NCBI GenBank assembly: GCA_035686305.1
Contig: DASRZP010000054.1
Location: forward strand, 1 to 51,402
Direction of reading: 5' to 3'
DNA length: 51,402 nt
DNA from: Thermodesulfovibrionales bacterium
GTDB taxonomy: Bacteria > Nitrospirota > Thermodesulfovibrionia > Thermodesulfovibrionales > UBA9159
Below are positions 1 to 8,430 of the stretch, piece by piece. Below the pieces are notes generated by a model, which worked only from the letters and a program-made list of their open reading frames with translations, searched no databases and was not told where the DNA came from. A program made the position numbers and the translations under genes. Position 1 is the first letter of the stretch. The number at the start of each line of letters is the position of its first letter.

Positions 1-252
1 GTCTCTCACCGCTTCATCCACCGGGAGGAGCATTTTCGACTTGATCTGGATGAGCGTTGCTGCCATGAGGAGAAACTCCCCGGCGATGTCGAGGTCAAGT
101 TCCTTCATGATCTCGATATACTCGAGATACTGGTGGGTAATAAGGGCTATAGGGATGTCATAAATATCGATCTTGTTCTCCCTGATGAGATGGAGGAGGA
201 GATCGAGGGGGCCTTCAAAGACAGGAAGTTTTATGCTGTAAACTTCTTCCAT
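1..252 (-). CDS. scpA: segregation and condensation protein A, N-terminal part (cut by window edge)
   Basis: Reading the minus strand from 252 gives an open frame of 84 codons running off the window. It begins [20 protein letters not shown] and continues with [16 protein letters not shown]. The F-E-G-P-L-D-L-L-L-x-L-I segment followed by K-I-D-I-x-D-I-P is the hallmark N-terminus of ScpA, the kleisin that binds SMC and ScpB in the bacterial condensin. An AGGAG lies 9 bases before the ATG. Only about a third of the protein is present. The identification rests on this strongly conserved N-terminus. Confidence 0.9.
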   Translation of the reverse strand, partial: MEEVYSIKLPVFEGPLDLLLHLIRENKIDIYDIPIALITHQYLEYIEIMKELDLDIAGEFLLMAATLIQIKSKMLLPVDEAVRD

Positions 253-586
253 GGCACATTACTCCTGCTATGATAAACCAAGGCCTTTCCAAAAGTCATC
301 AACAGAAAGGAGGTATGAGGTCCGCATCCCTCTCAGCGCTGCTCAATGCAAAGTTGCTCATAGTTGACCTGACGGACAATTTCTAAAGAAGTCGGTATGC
401 AGTGCTCACCGACAAAGTGTGACTGGTACAATTTTTACACAGTAATATTTTCCGATAAAAACCCGCCTTCCATGGCCGAATCAAGGAACGAAGTGTATAT
501 CCAGAAAGTGACCCCGGAAGTCAAGAGCATTGAGGAGACGGCATACGGTGATAGGTTTTTCAACATAGTCTTGGATGGCTTGTTGT
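253..586. other. intergenic stretch without a convincing gene
   Basis: About 330 bases separate the start of scpA from the end of the Met-rich gene. A 72-codon plus-strand frame (397-615) lacks a ribosome site and resembles no family. A run AAGGAGGT at about 307 sits directly against an ATG with no spacer and leads only to a 23-codon frame. The stretch probably holds the scpA promoter, but I could not place one. Confidence 0.4.
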
Positions 587-1057
587 TCATTTGTTCAGCA
601 TCTGCCCTTCTTTAATCATCATTTCGCTCACTTCTCGCAGTGCAACCCCTTCCTTCATAAGCAAAACGCCCTCCTTGATCAGCAACTCGCCTTGTTGCAC
701 CAAAAAATTATTCTCCATCATCTTTAAACCCTCTCTAACCATTGCGTCTCCCTCTTTCCAGACTGTATCGGCTCTGTTTTTAATAAGCCTTCCCTCGTCT
801 TCTAGATTCAGTTCTTCCCCCCACGATCCCCCCTTGCTAATCTTTCCCTCCATCATCTCCGTTCCAATCTTCATCAACTTGTCGCCTTCATCCATCAGAG
901 CCTTGCCATGCTGCGTCATCCTTTTGGCTTTTTCCATCATTACCTTCGCTTGTTCCTCCATCATTCCCTTCCTTGTTAAATCTGTATCCGTTTGAGCATA
1001 GCTATAAGCAGACATAGCGTACGATAAAAGAAAAATCATAAATAATTTTAAAAGCAT
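587..1057 (-). CDS. exported Met-rich protein built of glycine-led heptads
   Basis: 156 residues, family not recognised. Residues 1-21 form a signal peptide ending in A-Y-S-Y-A-Q. The mature part is mostly helical-looking and rich in Met, Glu and Lys. Glycines recur every seven residues, as in GKALMDE-GDKLMKI-GTEMMEG, and again near the C-terminus as GELLIKE-GVLLMKE-GVALREV. The unit is roughly G-x-x-(L/M)-(L/M)-x-E. AAGGAGGT stands 5 bases before the ATG. The same HGxxMMxEGxxL pattern recurs in the Met/His-rich protein at 11596, so the two are probably related. A periplasmic metal-binding or membrane-surface role is a guess. The gene is monocistronic, with its own promoter at 1143-1170. Confidence 0.75.
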   Translation of the reverse strand: MLLKLFMIFLLSYAMSAYSYAQTDTDLTRKGMMEEQAKVMMEKAKRMTQHGKALMDEGDKLMKIGTEMMEGKISKGGSWGEELNLEDEGRLIKNRADTVWKEGDAMVREGLKMMENNFLVQQGELLIKEGVLLMKEGVALREVSEMMIKEGQMLNK

Positions 1058-1142
1058 CGCAAACCTCCTTCCAGCCAGTTTTCTTTACTTCACGCCCATA
1101 GCATATCACAAAATTGGCGTCTTCAGAAGAGGGAGAATGCTC

Positions 1143-1170
1143 ATAATATTTGTGAACATTTGCTTTTCAA
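1143..1170 (-). promoter_or_regulatory. probable sigma-70 promoter of the Met-rich gene
   Basis: On the minus strand TTGAAA (1165-1170) is followed after 16 bases by TATTAT (1143-1148). This would give a leader of about 80 bases before the ATG at 1057. It is a pattern match only. Confidence 0.5.
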
Positions 1171-1328
1171 CTTGAAATAGTGTCCCTGGAAAAGAAGGAA
1201 AGAAGATTGCTTTTCACGGAGAAGTAATTCTCAAGGTGTCGGGATAAGCACTGTGTCAAAATAGTTGACCTGTCACAGGAGATTGTGGAATGCAATCCCG
1301 CGCTCCCTCACTGGTGAGTCGGAACTTC

Positions 1329-2243
1329 TCAGATAAGAATCTTGTCCGTCGTCAAGAGCAGCATGACGAGAAGCATGTAGACATTGATCCTCGTGAACGT
1401 CACGGCGGAGAGGGTACCTCCGCCTCTCCCCTTCAGGAGCCTTACCCCGTACCAGATGATCCATAACGATGCAGCGAAGAGCATACCTCGTATGTGCGGA
1501 ATCTGAACCATACCGGGCATCGATATAAAGAGACAGCTCACTGCCGCTGCTGATATCCAGATAAAGATTATCCTCGTGAGCTGGGGCCTGCTGAAGATCC
1601 GTGTCATGGAGGGAAGCCCAGCCTTCTCATACTCTCCGCCAAAGTCCAGTATAAGCAGCCAGAAGTGCGGGACCTGCCACATAAAGAAGAAGAAACAGAG
1701 CACGAGAAGTCTTGGATCAGAGAGGCTCCCTCCTCCCGTCACCCAACCGATCGCAGGAGGCACGACCCCGATCAACGCCCCCGGCACCACAGCGAAGGCA
1801 CTTCTTCTCTTGAGGTACGTATAGACGCCGTTATACCAGCAGACCGCAACCAACCCGAGGAGGGGAGCAGCAGCATTCGCGGTGAGGAGGAGCGCGGCAA
1901 AACCCGAAAAAAGAAGTACCGCCGAGAACAAGAGGGCGTGTAGGGGGATGATCCTGCCGGAGGGGATAGGCCTTCTCTCCGTCCTCGGCATGCGTGCATC
2001 GATCTCCCTCTCCTGATACTGATTGAGGGCAGAGGAGCCGCAGGCGAGGAGAAAGACCCCGAGAGAGAGGATTACGATCTCCGGCCTCAGTCCCGAAGCC
2101 GCAAGCACAAATCCCGTCGCAGCGGAAAAGGCCGAAAAAAGGGATATCCTTACCTTACAGAGTTCGAGATGGGCTCCTATCCGTTCCTTCAGTCTCGTCA
2201 TCCTAAATTCGGCAGCTGGAAGAGAGAACGTATGCTCTTCCAA
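1329..2243 (-). CDS. ctaB: protoheme IX farnesyltransferase (heme O synthase)
   Basis: UbiA-family prenyltransferase of about 304 residues with seven to nine hydrophobic segments. It transfers farnesyl to haem b to make haem O for the oxidase encoded just upstream. The substrate-binding loop NQYQEREIDARM with RT-x-x-RP following matches the family motif N-x-x-x-D-x-x-x-D-x-x-M-x-R-T. Here the first Asp of the motif is replaced by Glu. The frame opens at a TTG 13 bases after the coxB stop, with GAGAAG before it; an ATG at 2201 (residue 15) is the alternative start. It is the last gene of the oxidase operon. No haem A synthase (ctaA) is seen in the window, so whether the enzyme uses haem O or A cannot be told here. 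Confidence 0.9.
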   Translation of the reverse strand: MEEHTFSLPAAEFRMTRLKERIGAHLELCKVRISLFSAFSAATGFVLAASGLRPEIVILSLGVFLLACGSSALNQYQEREIDARMPRTERRPIPSGRIIPLHALLFSAVLLFSGFAALLLTANAAAPLLGLVAVCWYNGVYTYLKRRSAFAVVPGALIGVVPPAIGWVTGGGSLSDPRLLVLCFFFFMWQVPHFWLLILDFGGEYEKAGLPSMTRIFSRPQLTRIIFIWISAAAVSCLFISMPGMVQIPHIRGMLFAASLWIIWYGVRLLKGRGGGTLSAVTFTRINVYMLLVMLLLTTDKILI

Positions 2244-2258
2244 CTGTATCTTCTCGGT

Positions 2259-3161
2259 TCATTTCAGATTCTTCATATACTCGATTATCACGTCAAGTTC
2301 TTCTTTCGTCACAGGGATAACAGGCATTATGGGAGGATACCCCTTGACGATATCAGCATGTGGCTCAAGGATAGACCTGCGGAGATAAGATTCGTCGACG
2401 ACGATCTTCCTCTCTTTCCCGTCCGTCAGCACATCCTCTGCCCTTCCGTAAACTCCCTTGAATGTCGGGCCGATCTTCTTCGTTCCATCCGTTGTATGGC
2501 ATCCGAGGCAGCCCTTGCCTTCGAGCAGTTTCAGCCCCTCGCTCACCTCTTCTCCCTCCCTTCCTCTGTACCAGTCATGAAAGTCCCTGTCCGACAGGAC
2601 CACGACCTTCGAGAGCATCGCTGAATGGCCGAGACCGCAGTATTCGGTGCAGAAGATATCATAGGAGCCGGCCTCCTTCGCCGTGAACCAGAGATAGGTC
2701 TCCATACCGGGCACGCAGTCTTCCTTGATCCTGAAGGCAGGAACAGAGAAACTGTGGAGGACGTCCTGCGATTTCAGGATCAGTTTCACCGGCCTGTCAA
2801 GGGGGACCCTGAGAGTGTCACTCTGTTTCCCGTTGTCATATCTGAACTGCCACGACCACTGACGTGCCGTGACTCCGATCACAAGCGCATCTTCCGGCAC
2901 CTTCCGTATCTGGACAAAACTCCTCCACCCGAGGTAAAACATGCCCAGGACAAGGAGCGTCGGGATCACGGTCCAGAGGATCTCGAGGAAAATCCCGCCC
3001 TCGACACTTTGGGGGTTCGCGTTCTTCCTCCGGTTATACTTGACCACGAAGAAGATCATGGCGAAGGTCACAAGGGCGAGGAGAATAACCTCTACACTGA
3101 GTATGTAATACAGGGTACTATCTACATTCTGTGCCGAGTTTGAGGCTTTGGGGATCAGCAT
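2259..3161 (-). CDS. coxB: cytochrome c oxidase subunit II with fused cytochrome c (caa3 type)
   Basis: 300 residues: two membrane helices (about 17-40 and 57-78), a cupredoxin domain holding the CuA site, then a C-terminal cytochrome c domain. The CuA ligands are visible as His136 and the CTEYCGLGHSAM block (Cys171, Glu173, Cys175, His179, Met182). The haem site is CLGCH at 218-222, and an axial Met lies in PPIMPVIP near 279. The fused haem domain defines the caa3 class, in which electrons arrive from a soluble or membrane cytochrome c. No clear lipobox or cleavable signal peptide is seen. AAGGA precedes the ATG. It lies 9 bases after coxD and 15 before ctaB, in one operon. Confidence 0.95.
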   Translation of the reverse strand: MLIPKASNSAQNVDSTLYYILSVEVILLALVTFAMIFFVVKYNRRKNANPQSVEGGIFLEILWTVIPTLLVLGMFYLGWRSFVQIRKVPEDALVIGVTARQWSWQFRYDNGKQSDTLRVPLDRPVKLILKSQDVLHSFSVPAFRIKEDCVPGMETYLWFTAKEAGSYDIFCTEYCGLGHSAMLSKVVVLSDRDFHDWYRGREGEEVSEGLKLLEGKGCLGCHTTDGTKKIGPTFKGVYGRAEDVLTDGKERKIVVDESYLRRSILEPHADIVKGYPPIMPVIPVTKEELDVIIEYMKNLK

Positions 3162-3170
3162 TCCTTCAAC

Positions 3171-3461
3171 CTACCGATACCACACGTCCGAGAATGTGAG
3201 CAAGAGGATAAGGGTGAAGGCGACGAGGGCGATCAAGAGCATCAGCTTCAAAATCCTGGGTTCATATCTCAGGTGCATGAAAAACGTAATGACAAGGGCA
3301 GCCTTTGCCGTGGCGATGAGGAGTGCCACGGGCACCGCATAGCCCGTCAGACGGAACTTCGAAACCGCTACGGTCGTGACCGTAAGGAGCAGCAGACCGA
3401 GCCACACAAAAATATAGGTTTTGTACTTCACGGACTGCCCTGTCTGTTCTTTCTCCGCCAC
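3171..3461 (-). CDS. coxD: cytochrome c oxidase subunit IV (prokaryotic COX4 type)
   Basis: 96 residues with three predicted membrane helices, about 17-35, 40-62 and 70-90. The central segment ATAKAALVITFFMHLRYEP is typical of the small fourth subunit of caa3/bo3-type oxidases, where it supports assembly rather than catalysis. It starts at GTG with GGAGGT six bases upstream, and sits between coxC and coxB with gaps of 13 and 9 bases. The position and the F-F-M-H-L motif make the call firm despite the small size. Confidence 0.88.
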   Translation of the reverse strand: MAEKEQTGQSVKYKTYIFVWLGLLLLTVTTVAVSKFRLTGYAVPVALLIATAKAALVITFFMHLRYEPRILKLMLLIALVAFTLILLLTFSDVWYR

Positions 3462-3474
3462 CAGGACCTCCAGT

Positions 3475-4095
3475 CTACGTGATCAGATAAAAGAGGGGGA
3501 AAAGGTAAATCCATATGATATCCACAAAGTGCCAGTAGAGCCCGGTATTTTCAAGCTTCACAAAATTTGACGGACCGATTGTCCGCCTGAAGGTGAAAAT
3601 GACCGTGGCAGAGATCAGCCCAACGCCGACGAGAACATGGAGACCATGAATCCCGGTCATCACATAGTAGAGGCTGTAAAAGATGATCTCTCCCCCGCTC
3701 ATAGCCAGGACCACGGGTGAGTCCGGATAGATCCCCCGTTCGATGTGCGCACTCCACTCGATGAATTTGTTTACGAGAAAGAGGACCCCCGAAAGGATAG
3801 TGACTATCTGAAGAAGAAGGGACAGGTTCGTCTTTTCCTTTTTCATCGCTAAGAGCGAACAGACCATCGACAGGCTGCTCGTGAGAAGTATGACGGTGTT
3901 CGCTGTGCCGAGGAAAATGTCGAGTTCCGCTGCCGACCTGTGGAAATCCGCAGCGTACCTCAAGCGGTAAACGGAATAGAGGAGAAAGAGACCGCCGAAG
4001 AGGAGCAATTCCGTGAAGAGAAAGACCCACATCCCCATCTTCGCCCCGACGTAATCGACGTGATGTTCGGCTGCCGTATCAGAGATCTTTTCCAT
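3475..4095 (-). CDS. coxC: cytochrome c oxidase subunit III
   Basis: About 206 residues from the ATG at 4095, with five hydrophobic helices. The first carries GMWVFLFTELLLFGGLF, the conserved opening of subunit III. GIHGLHVLVGVGLI and a C-terminal YWHFVDIIWIYLFPLFY are the other family signatures. The frame stays open to a TTG at 4128 that overlaps the coxA stop, which would add 11 residues. I prefer the ATG because its product begins like other family members, although its ribosome site (AGGA about 18 bases up) is poor. Subunit III protects and stabilises subunit I and may form the oxygen path. Confidence 0.92.
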   Translation of the reverse strand: MEKISDTAAEHHVDYVGAKMGMWVFLFTELLLFGGLFLLYSVYRLRYAADFHRSAAELDIFLGTANTVILLTSSLSMVCSLLAMKKEKTNLSLLLQIVTILSGVLFLVNKFIEWSAHIERGIYPDSPVVLAMSGGEIIFYSLYYVMTGIHGLHVLVGVGLISATVIFTFRRTIGPSNFVKLENTGLYWHFVDIIWIYLFPLFYLIT

Positions 4096-4124
4096 ACTCA
4101 AGAAAAGTATCGTTCCTGTGTCCC

Positions 4125-5729
4125 TCAATCATACTTGTAGGCCCCGTGTTTGATGACCGGTATCTCTTCGAAGTTCTCCCGGGGAGGAGGCGATGGTATC
4201 TGCCACTCCAGGGTCTTGCCACCCCAGGGGTTGTCAGGCGCCTTTTCTCCTCTGAACATGGACCTGATGAGATTCCCGAACATCATAATGAGTCCAAGAG
4301 CGAGTATCCATGAACCCACGGTCGAGATCACGTGGTTCGTATGGAACTTCGGCAGATAGCTGAAGTATCTCCTCGGCATCCCCTGGAGACCGAGGATGAA
4401 CATGGAGAAATAAAGGATATTAAAGCCGATGAAGAGAACAAGGAGGGAGAGCTTCGCCAGCCTCTCGTTGTACATCTTCCCGAACATCTTCGGAAACCAA
4501 TAGTGAAGTCCCGCAAAGAAGCCGAACCCCGTTCCGCCGAACATGGTGTAATGGAAATGGCCGACAATGAAATAGGTACCGTGGATATAGAGATTCAAGG
4601 AGAGCGTGCCGTTTATCAGCCCTGTCAGCCCGCCGATCGAAAAGAGGAAGATGAAAGCAAGGCAGAAGAGGAGCGGGGAATCGGTCTCCACTGAGCCTTT
4701 GTACATGGTGGCGATCCAGTTGAAGACCTTGACACCGCTTGGCACCGCCACGAGGAACGTGATGAGGGAGAAGATGATCCTTGACGTGTCGCTCATTCCG
4801 CTCGTGAACATGTGGTGGCCCCAGACGAGATATCCGAAAAAAGCGATGCCGAGGCTCGAAAAGGCGATCGCCTTGTAGCCAAAGATGGTCCTCTTCGAGA
4901 AGACGGGAAAGATCTCCGACACAACGCCCATAGCAGGCAGTATCATGATATAGACTGCCGGGTGGGAGTAAATCCAGAAGAGGTGTTCAAAGAGTATCGG
5001 ATCTCCACCTTTCACAGGATCAAAGAACCCTATTCCAAAAAACCGTTCGAGGACGAGGAGGAAGAGCGTGATCCCGAGAATCGGTGTAGCGAGGACCTGT
5101 GTCCATGCCGTCGCATAGAGGGACCAGACAAAAAGGGGCATGCGGAACCATTTCATGCCGGGCGCCCTGAGCCTATGGATGGTCGTGACGAAATTCAGGC
5201 CTGTAAGAATCGATGAGAACCCGAGGATGAAGACGCCGATAAGGGCAACGGAGACATTCGTCGGGGTCCGTATGCTGTAAGGCGCGTAGAACGTCCATCC
5301 CGTGTCAGGGGCCTTTCCGTCGGTAAAGATCGAGAGGACAACGAGGACCCCTCCGATCATATAGAGCCACCATGACATGAGATTGATACGGGGAAAGGCG
5401 ACATCCTTCGCACCGATCAGGATCGGCAGGAAGAAGTTCCCGAGGGATGCAGGGATTCCCGGGATGATAAAGAGGAAGATCTGGATCACTCCGTGAACGG
5501 TAAAGAGCGAATTGTATATTCTCGCCGTGATGAACCTGCCGGGGTCGATGAGGTTGATCCTCATGAGGATACCGAGGGTAACGCCTATCGAAAAGAAGGT
5601 AAGGACACCGGCAAGATACATGAGACCGATCCTCTTGTGGTCCGTCGACAATATCCACGACAGAATGCCCCGGTACCTCCCAGGGGCTTCGTAAAAACTC
5701 TCTCTCTCCACAGAGCCTCCGAAGGCCAT
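4125..5729 (-). CDS. coxA: cytochrome c oxidase subunit I, A2-type haem-copper oxidase
   Basis: 534 residues and twelve membrane helices. It reduces oxygen to water and pumps protons. The low-spin haem His is in FTVHGVIQIF. CuB and haem a3 ligands are in YSHPAVYIMILP, GHHMF and HGTYFIVGHFHYTMFGG. The YSHPAVY block, lacking the Glu of the GHPEVY form, marks the A2 subclass known from caa3 oxidases of Thermus and Rhodothermus. The K-channel region reads SLITFLVAVPSGVKVFNW. AGGAG followed by AGGT precedes the ATG, whose A is shared with the SCO stop codon, so the two genes are translationally coupled. Confidence 0.97.
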   Translation of the reverse strand: MAFGGSVERESFYEAPGRYRGILSWILSTDHKRIGLMYLAGVLTFFSIGVTLGILMRINLIDPGRFITARIYNSLFTVHGVIQIFLFIIPGIPASLGNFFLPILIGAKDVAFPRINLMSWWLYMIGGVLVVLSIFTDGKAPDTGWTFYAPYSIRTPTNVSVALIGVFILGFSSILTGLNFVTTIHRLRAPGMKWFRMPLFVWSLYATAWTQVLATPILGITLFLLVLERFFGIGFFDPVKGGDPILFEHLFWIYSHPAVYIMILPAMGVVSEIFPVFSKRTIFGYKAIAFSSLGIAFFGYLVWGHHMFTSGMSDTSRIIFSLITFLVAVPSGVKVFNWIATMYKGSVETDSPLLFCLAFIFLFSIGGLTGLINGTLSLNLYIHGTYFIVGHFHYTMFGGTGFGFFAGLHYWFPKMFGKMYNERLAKLSLLVLFIGFNILYFSMFILGLQGMPRRYFSYLPKFHTNHVISTVGSWILALGLIMMFGNLIRSMFRGEKAPDNPWGGKTLEWQIPSPPPRENFEEIPVIKHGAYKYD

Positions 5730-6574
5730 TACCTCTCCTCCCTTCTCCTTTTCCTGCCGGTCACTGCGAGGTACGCAAAAAATGAGATGAGGAGAATCAG
5801 CATCACCGTGCCGAAGACCTTGAGGAGATTGAAGACGTACCTCTTCTGTTCAGAGTCATAACTGTAGCAGAAGAGGAAGAGCCTGTTGGTGCTCAAGCCC
5901 ACTTTACCCTTCGACGCCTCGGTGAGGGCCAGCGTCAGGTCGAAAGACGAGAAGGTCTTTCCATAGAGATATCTCGTGATCTTTCCGTCAGGAGAGAGAA
6001 TGATCAGGGCGACGGCATGAGAGAACCCGTCCCTCTCCCGCCTGAAGGAGAAGCCTGCTGCATCGGTGACCTTCTTGATATTCTCCCGGTCTCCGGTTAG
6101 GAACCTCCACGATCCTTCGGGGAAAGGTCGACCCACGGCCCTGATAAAGTCTCTCTTCTTTTCGCGGGCGACGGCGGGCTTATCGAGCTCGTCGAAGCTG
6201 ATCGTCACTACTGAGTAGTCCTTTTCCGGACTGAGTTTGAGCGTGGCGAGGGCTTCCGCGATGCCTCCCAGGAGGAGTGGGCAGGCGTGCGTACAACTCA
6301 GATAGACAAAGGAAAGGATCGTGGGTCTTCCGATGACCTCCCTAAAGGTAATCACGTTGCCCTCTTCATCATGAAACGTTGCGTCGGCAGGCATCTTCTC
6401 TCCCAGTCTCTCCTCTATGCCGATCGTCGTCTCCGACGTGTTCGCTTCGGCAGAAACAGTACCGATGAAGCTCGCGAGGAGAAAGAGGAGCGCAAAAGCA
6501 TTCCGCCTCATAAAGAGTTTAGCAAAAAAATTTGAGAAATGCAGAAAATCTGAGGACCGACCCATCGCGTGCAT
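5729..6574 (-). CDS. SCO1/SenC-type copper chaperone for oxidase assembly, with C-terminal membrane anchor
   Basis: Thioredoxin-fold protein of about 281 residues that delivers copper to the CuA site. The copper ligands are CTHACP and the His of GFSHAVAL. A hydrophobic N-terminal segment (about 23-42 in this frame) acts as signal or anchor, and a second helix near the C-terminus (about 248-272) ends in a basic tail, which is unusual for short SCO proteins. Starts are possible at 6574, at 6565 (GTGAGG 11 bases upstream) and at 6511, which gives the neatest signal peptide but has no ribosome site. It is coupled to coxA by an overlapping TAATG. Confidence 0.9.
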   Translation of the reverse strand: MHAMGRSSDFLHFSNFFAKLFMRRNAFALLFLLASFIGTVSAEANTSETTIGIEERLGEKMPADATFHDEEGNVITFREVIGRPTILSFVYLSCTHACPLLLGGIAEALATLKLSPEKDYSVVTISFDELDKPAVAREKKRDFIRAVGRPFPEGSWRFLTGDRENIKKVTDAAGFSFRRERDGFSHAVALIILSPDGKITRYLYGKTFSSFDLTLALTEASKGKVGLSTNRLFLFCYSYDSEQKRYVFNLLKVFGTVMLILLISFFAYLAVTGRKRRREER

Positions 6575-6578
6575 GTCC

Positions 6579-6785
6579 TCACCCCCTGAGTTTCTTCAAT
6601 CCCCGATAAAAGAAAAACATTCCCACAGCACTCAGGACAATGTCGAGGTAGGGATACAGCCGATAGGTGTACTGATAAAAGACCGGCACGTCGGAGAGAG
6701 GCCTCGCGCTCCCTATGGAACCCCAGTAGTATGCCGAGATGGCGGTCAGAATCGAGCCGATGATAAGTTCCTTACTGATCTTCAT
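6579..6785 (-). CDS. small membrane protein of unknown function, first gene of the oxidase operon
   Basis: 68 residues with two hydrophobic segments (about 8-24 and 47-61), a Tyr-rich link and a basic C-terminus YRGLKKLRG. The family is not recognised. GGGAGGAAC lies just before the ATG, and the stop codon lies only 4 bases from the first possible SCO start. Cotranscription with the oxidase genes therefore looks likely, and a role in oxidase assembly is inferred only from that. Confidence 0.7.
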   Translation of the reverse strand: MKISKELIIGSILTAISAYYWGSIGSARPLSDVPVFYQYTYRLYPYLDIVLSAVGMFFFYRGLKKLRG

Positions 6786-6828
6786 ACGTTCCTCCCACTG
6801 GCCGTCTGCGATAACCGATCATGGACCG

Positions 6829-6866
6829 TATCATAAGGGGGTTTCATATTGCCGTCCCCTATGATA
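6829..6866. repeat. imperfect inverted repeat upstream of the oxidase operon
   Basis: TATCATAAGGGG (6829-6840) pairs with CCCCTATGATA (6856-6866) with one bulged base and a 15-base loop. It lies 44 bases before the first gene of the oxidase operon, so it could be an operator or a leader hairpin. No T-run follows on either side. Confidence 0.4.
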
Positions 6867-6957
6867 ACCGCCGTCAACCTGCCTGACGCTACCATTATAT
6901 CAGAGATTGTCGAAAGGAAAGGCAGCGTATGTCTCCCCATCGTTGCCCGGTTCTCTC

Positions 6958-6986
6958 TTGAAATAGTGTGACAATCCTTCTAAGAT
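6958..6986 (+). promoter_or_regulatory. probable sigma-70 promoter of the glutamate dehydrogenase gene
   Basis: TTGAAA (6958-6963), a 17-base spacer and TAAGAT (6981-6986) precede the GTG start at 7028, giving a leader of about 35 bases. This is a pattern match only. Confidence 0.55.
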
Positions 6987-7027
6987 AAGAAAGCGCTGAA
7001 GATCATGAGGGAAAGGGGGTAGGTTCC

Positions 7028-8302
7028 GTGCCGGACAGACATTATGAGAGGATCCACGCAGATGATGAGAATCTCTGCAAGTTATGCATCAGTGAACTGG
7101 GAGGACTCTACACCGACCTTGGCCTTTCAGCAGACGAATTGGACTTGCTGGACATGCCGAGGCGGTCCTTCACCGTCCATTTCCCTGTCAGAATGGACTC
7201 AGGGAAGACAAGGATGTTCCTTGGCCACAGGATCCAGTACAACGATTCCCGGGGTCCCACGAAGGGGGGCATCAGGTTCCACCCGGACCTGACCATCGAC
7301 CATGTCAGAGACCTCGCCTTCCTCATGGTGCTCAAGTGCGCAGTGGTAAACATCCCCTTCGGCGGATCAAAAGGCGGCGTTGTCGTGAACCCCAAAGAAC
7401 TCAGCAGGAACGAGCTTGAGCAGGTGACGCGCGGATACATCCGTGCCATCGCCAACCACATAGGTCCTTCAAAAGACATTCCCGCCCCGGACGTCTACAC
7501 CGATGAAAAGATCATGGTCTGGATCATGGACGAATATGAGCGCATCAAGGGAAAACATGTCCCGGCTGTGGTGACGGGAAAACCGGCTGAACTGGCAGGA
7601 ATGAAGGCCAGGAGGTACTCAACGTCCCTGGGCGGGATCTATGTCCTTGAAGAAGCAATGGCAAAGATCGGAATGGACAGACACGAAACTCGTGTCGCTG
7701 TCCAGGGCTTTGGCAACGTGGGAGAGAACGCTGCCCGCATTCTTCATGAGGCAGGATACCGGGTGATAGCAGTCAGCGATTCACGGGGTGGCATCAGGGA
7801 TGAGAGGGGCCTCGATATCCACGACGTGATGACCCACAAAGAAAAGACTGGAAGCGTCGTCGGCTTCAGGAACAGCTCATCCATGACGAATGCTGAGCTC
7901 CTCACCTGCGATTGTGATATCCTGATCCCTGCAGCCCTCTCCGACCAGCTCAACGGGAATAACGCCCATGATGTGCGGGCGAAGATTATCGTTGAACTCG
8001 CTAACGCTCCGACAACGCCTGAGGCCGACGAAATACTGTTCGCAAAGGACACGATGCTCATCCCCGATGTCCTTGCCAACGCCGGAGGCGTGGTGGTGAG
8101 TTACTTTGAGTGGATCCAGAACCTCAACAACGATTACTGGGAAGAGGAGAGGGTTCTCCAAAGACTGAAGACAACGATGATCAGCGCTTTCAACGATGTC
8201 CATACGCTCTGCTCTGAAATACACTGCAGGATGAGAAGGGCTGCGTACCAGCTTGCGGTGAAGAGGATACTCCATGCCGAAAGGCTGCGGGGGAACCTGT
8301 AG
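7028..8302 (+). CDS. Glu/Leu/Phe/Val dehydrogenase family protein, probably glutamate dehydrogenase
   Basis: 424 residues, the usual length of hexameric glutamate dehydrogenases, which interconvert glutamate and 2-oxoglutarate plus ammonia. The active-site block IPFGGSKGGVVVNP holds the catalytic Lys. Upstream, GPTKGGIRFHPD binds substrate, and PAPDVYTDEKIM follows. The C-terminal Rossmann domain shows VAVQGFGNVGENAA, then NAGGVVVSYFEWIQN. The start is GTG with AGGGGGTAGG a few bases before it; no upstream in-frame ATG fits. The gene is alone on the plus strand with its own promoter. The exact amino-acid substrate and NAD/NADP choice cannot be told from motifs alone. Confidence 0.93.
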   Translation: MPDRHYERIHADDENLCKLCISELGGLYTDLGLSADELDLLDMPRRSFTVHFPVRMDSGKTRMFLGHRIQYNDSRGPTKGGIRFHPDLTIDHVRDLAFLMVLKCAVVNIPFGGSKGGVVVNPKELSRNELEQVTRGYIRAIANHIGPSKDIPAPDVYTDEKIMVWIMDEYERIKGKHVPAVVTGKPAELAGMKARRYSTSLGGIYVLEEAMAKIGMDRHETRVAVQGFGNVGENAARILHEAGYRVIAVSDSRGGIRDERGLDIHDVMTHKEKTGSVVGFRNSSSMTNAELLTCDCDILIPAALSDQLNGNNAHDVRAKIIVELANAPTTPEADEILFAKDTMLIPDVLANAGGVVVSYFEWIQNLNNDYWEEERVLQRLKTTMISAFNDVHTLCSEIHCRMRRAAYQLAVKRILHAERLRGNL

Positions 8303-8430
8303 TACCTGTCAGCCTATATTATTCGTCCGTTCTCTCGCATGCGCGGACCGGCCAATAACCCCGTCTTTTGCCTTTGAATCGAAAGCCGGTCCCGAAGTTT
8401 ATGAATGATCTCGTGATCTCGGTTTTTCCT

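Noticed and set aside
591-995. 134-codon plus-strand frame opposite the Met-rich gene
   Set aside because: The minus-strand gene has a signal peptide, an AAGGAGGT and a promoter. The plus frame has none.
1171-1183. CTTGAAATAGTGT shared with 6957-6969
   Set aside because: At 6957 it forms part of a good promoter. At 1171 no -10 box follows at the right distance, so the match is probably chance or a fossil.
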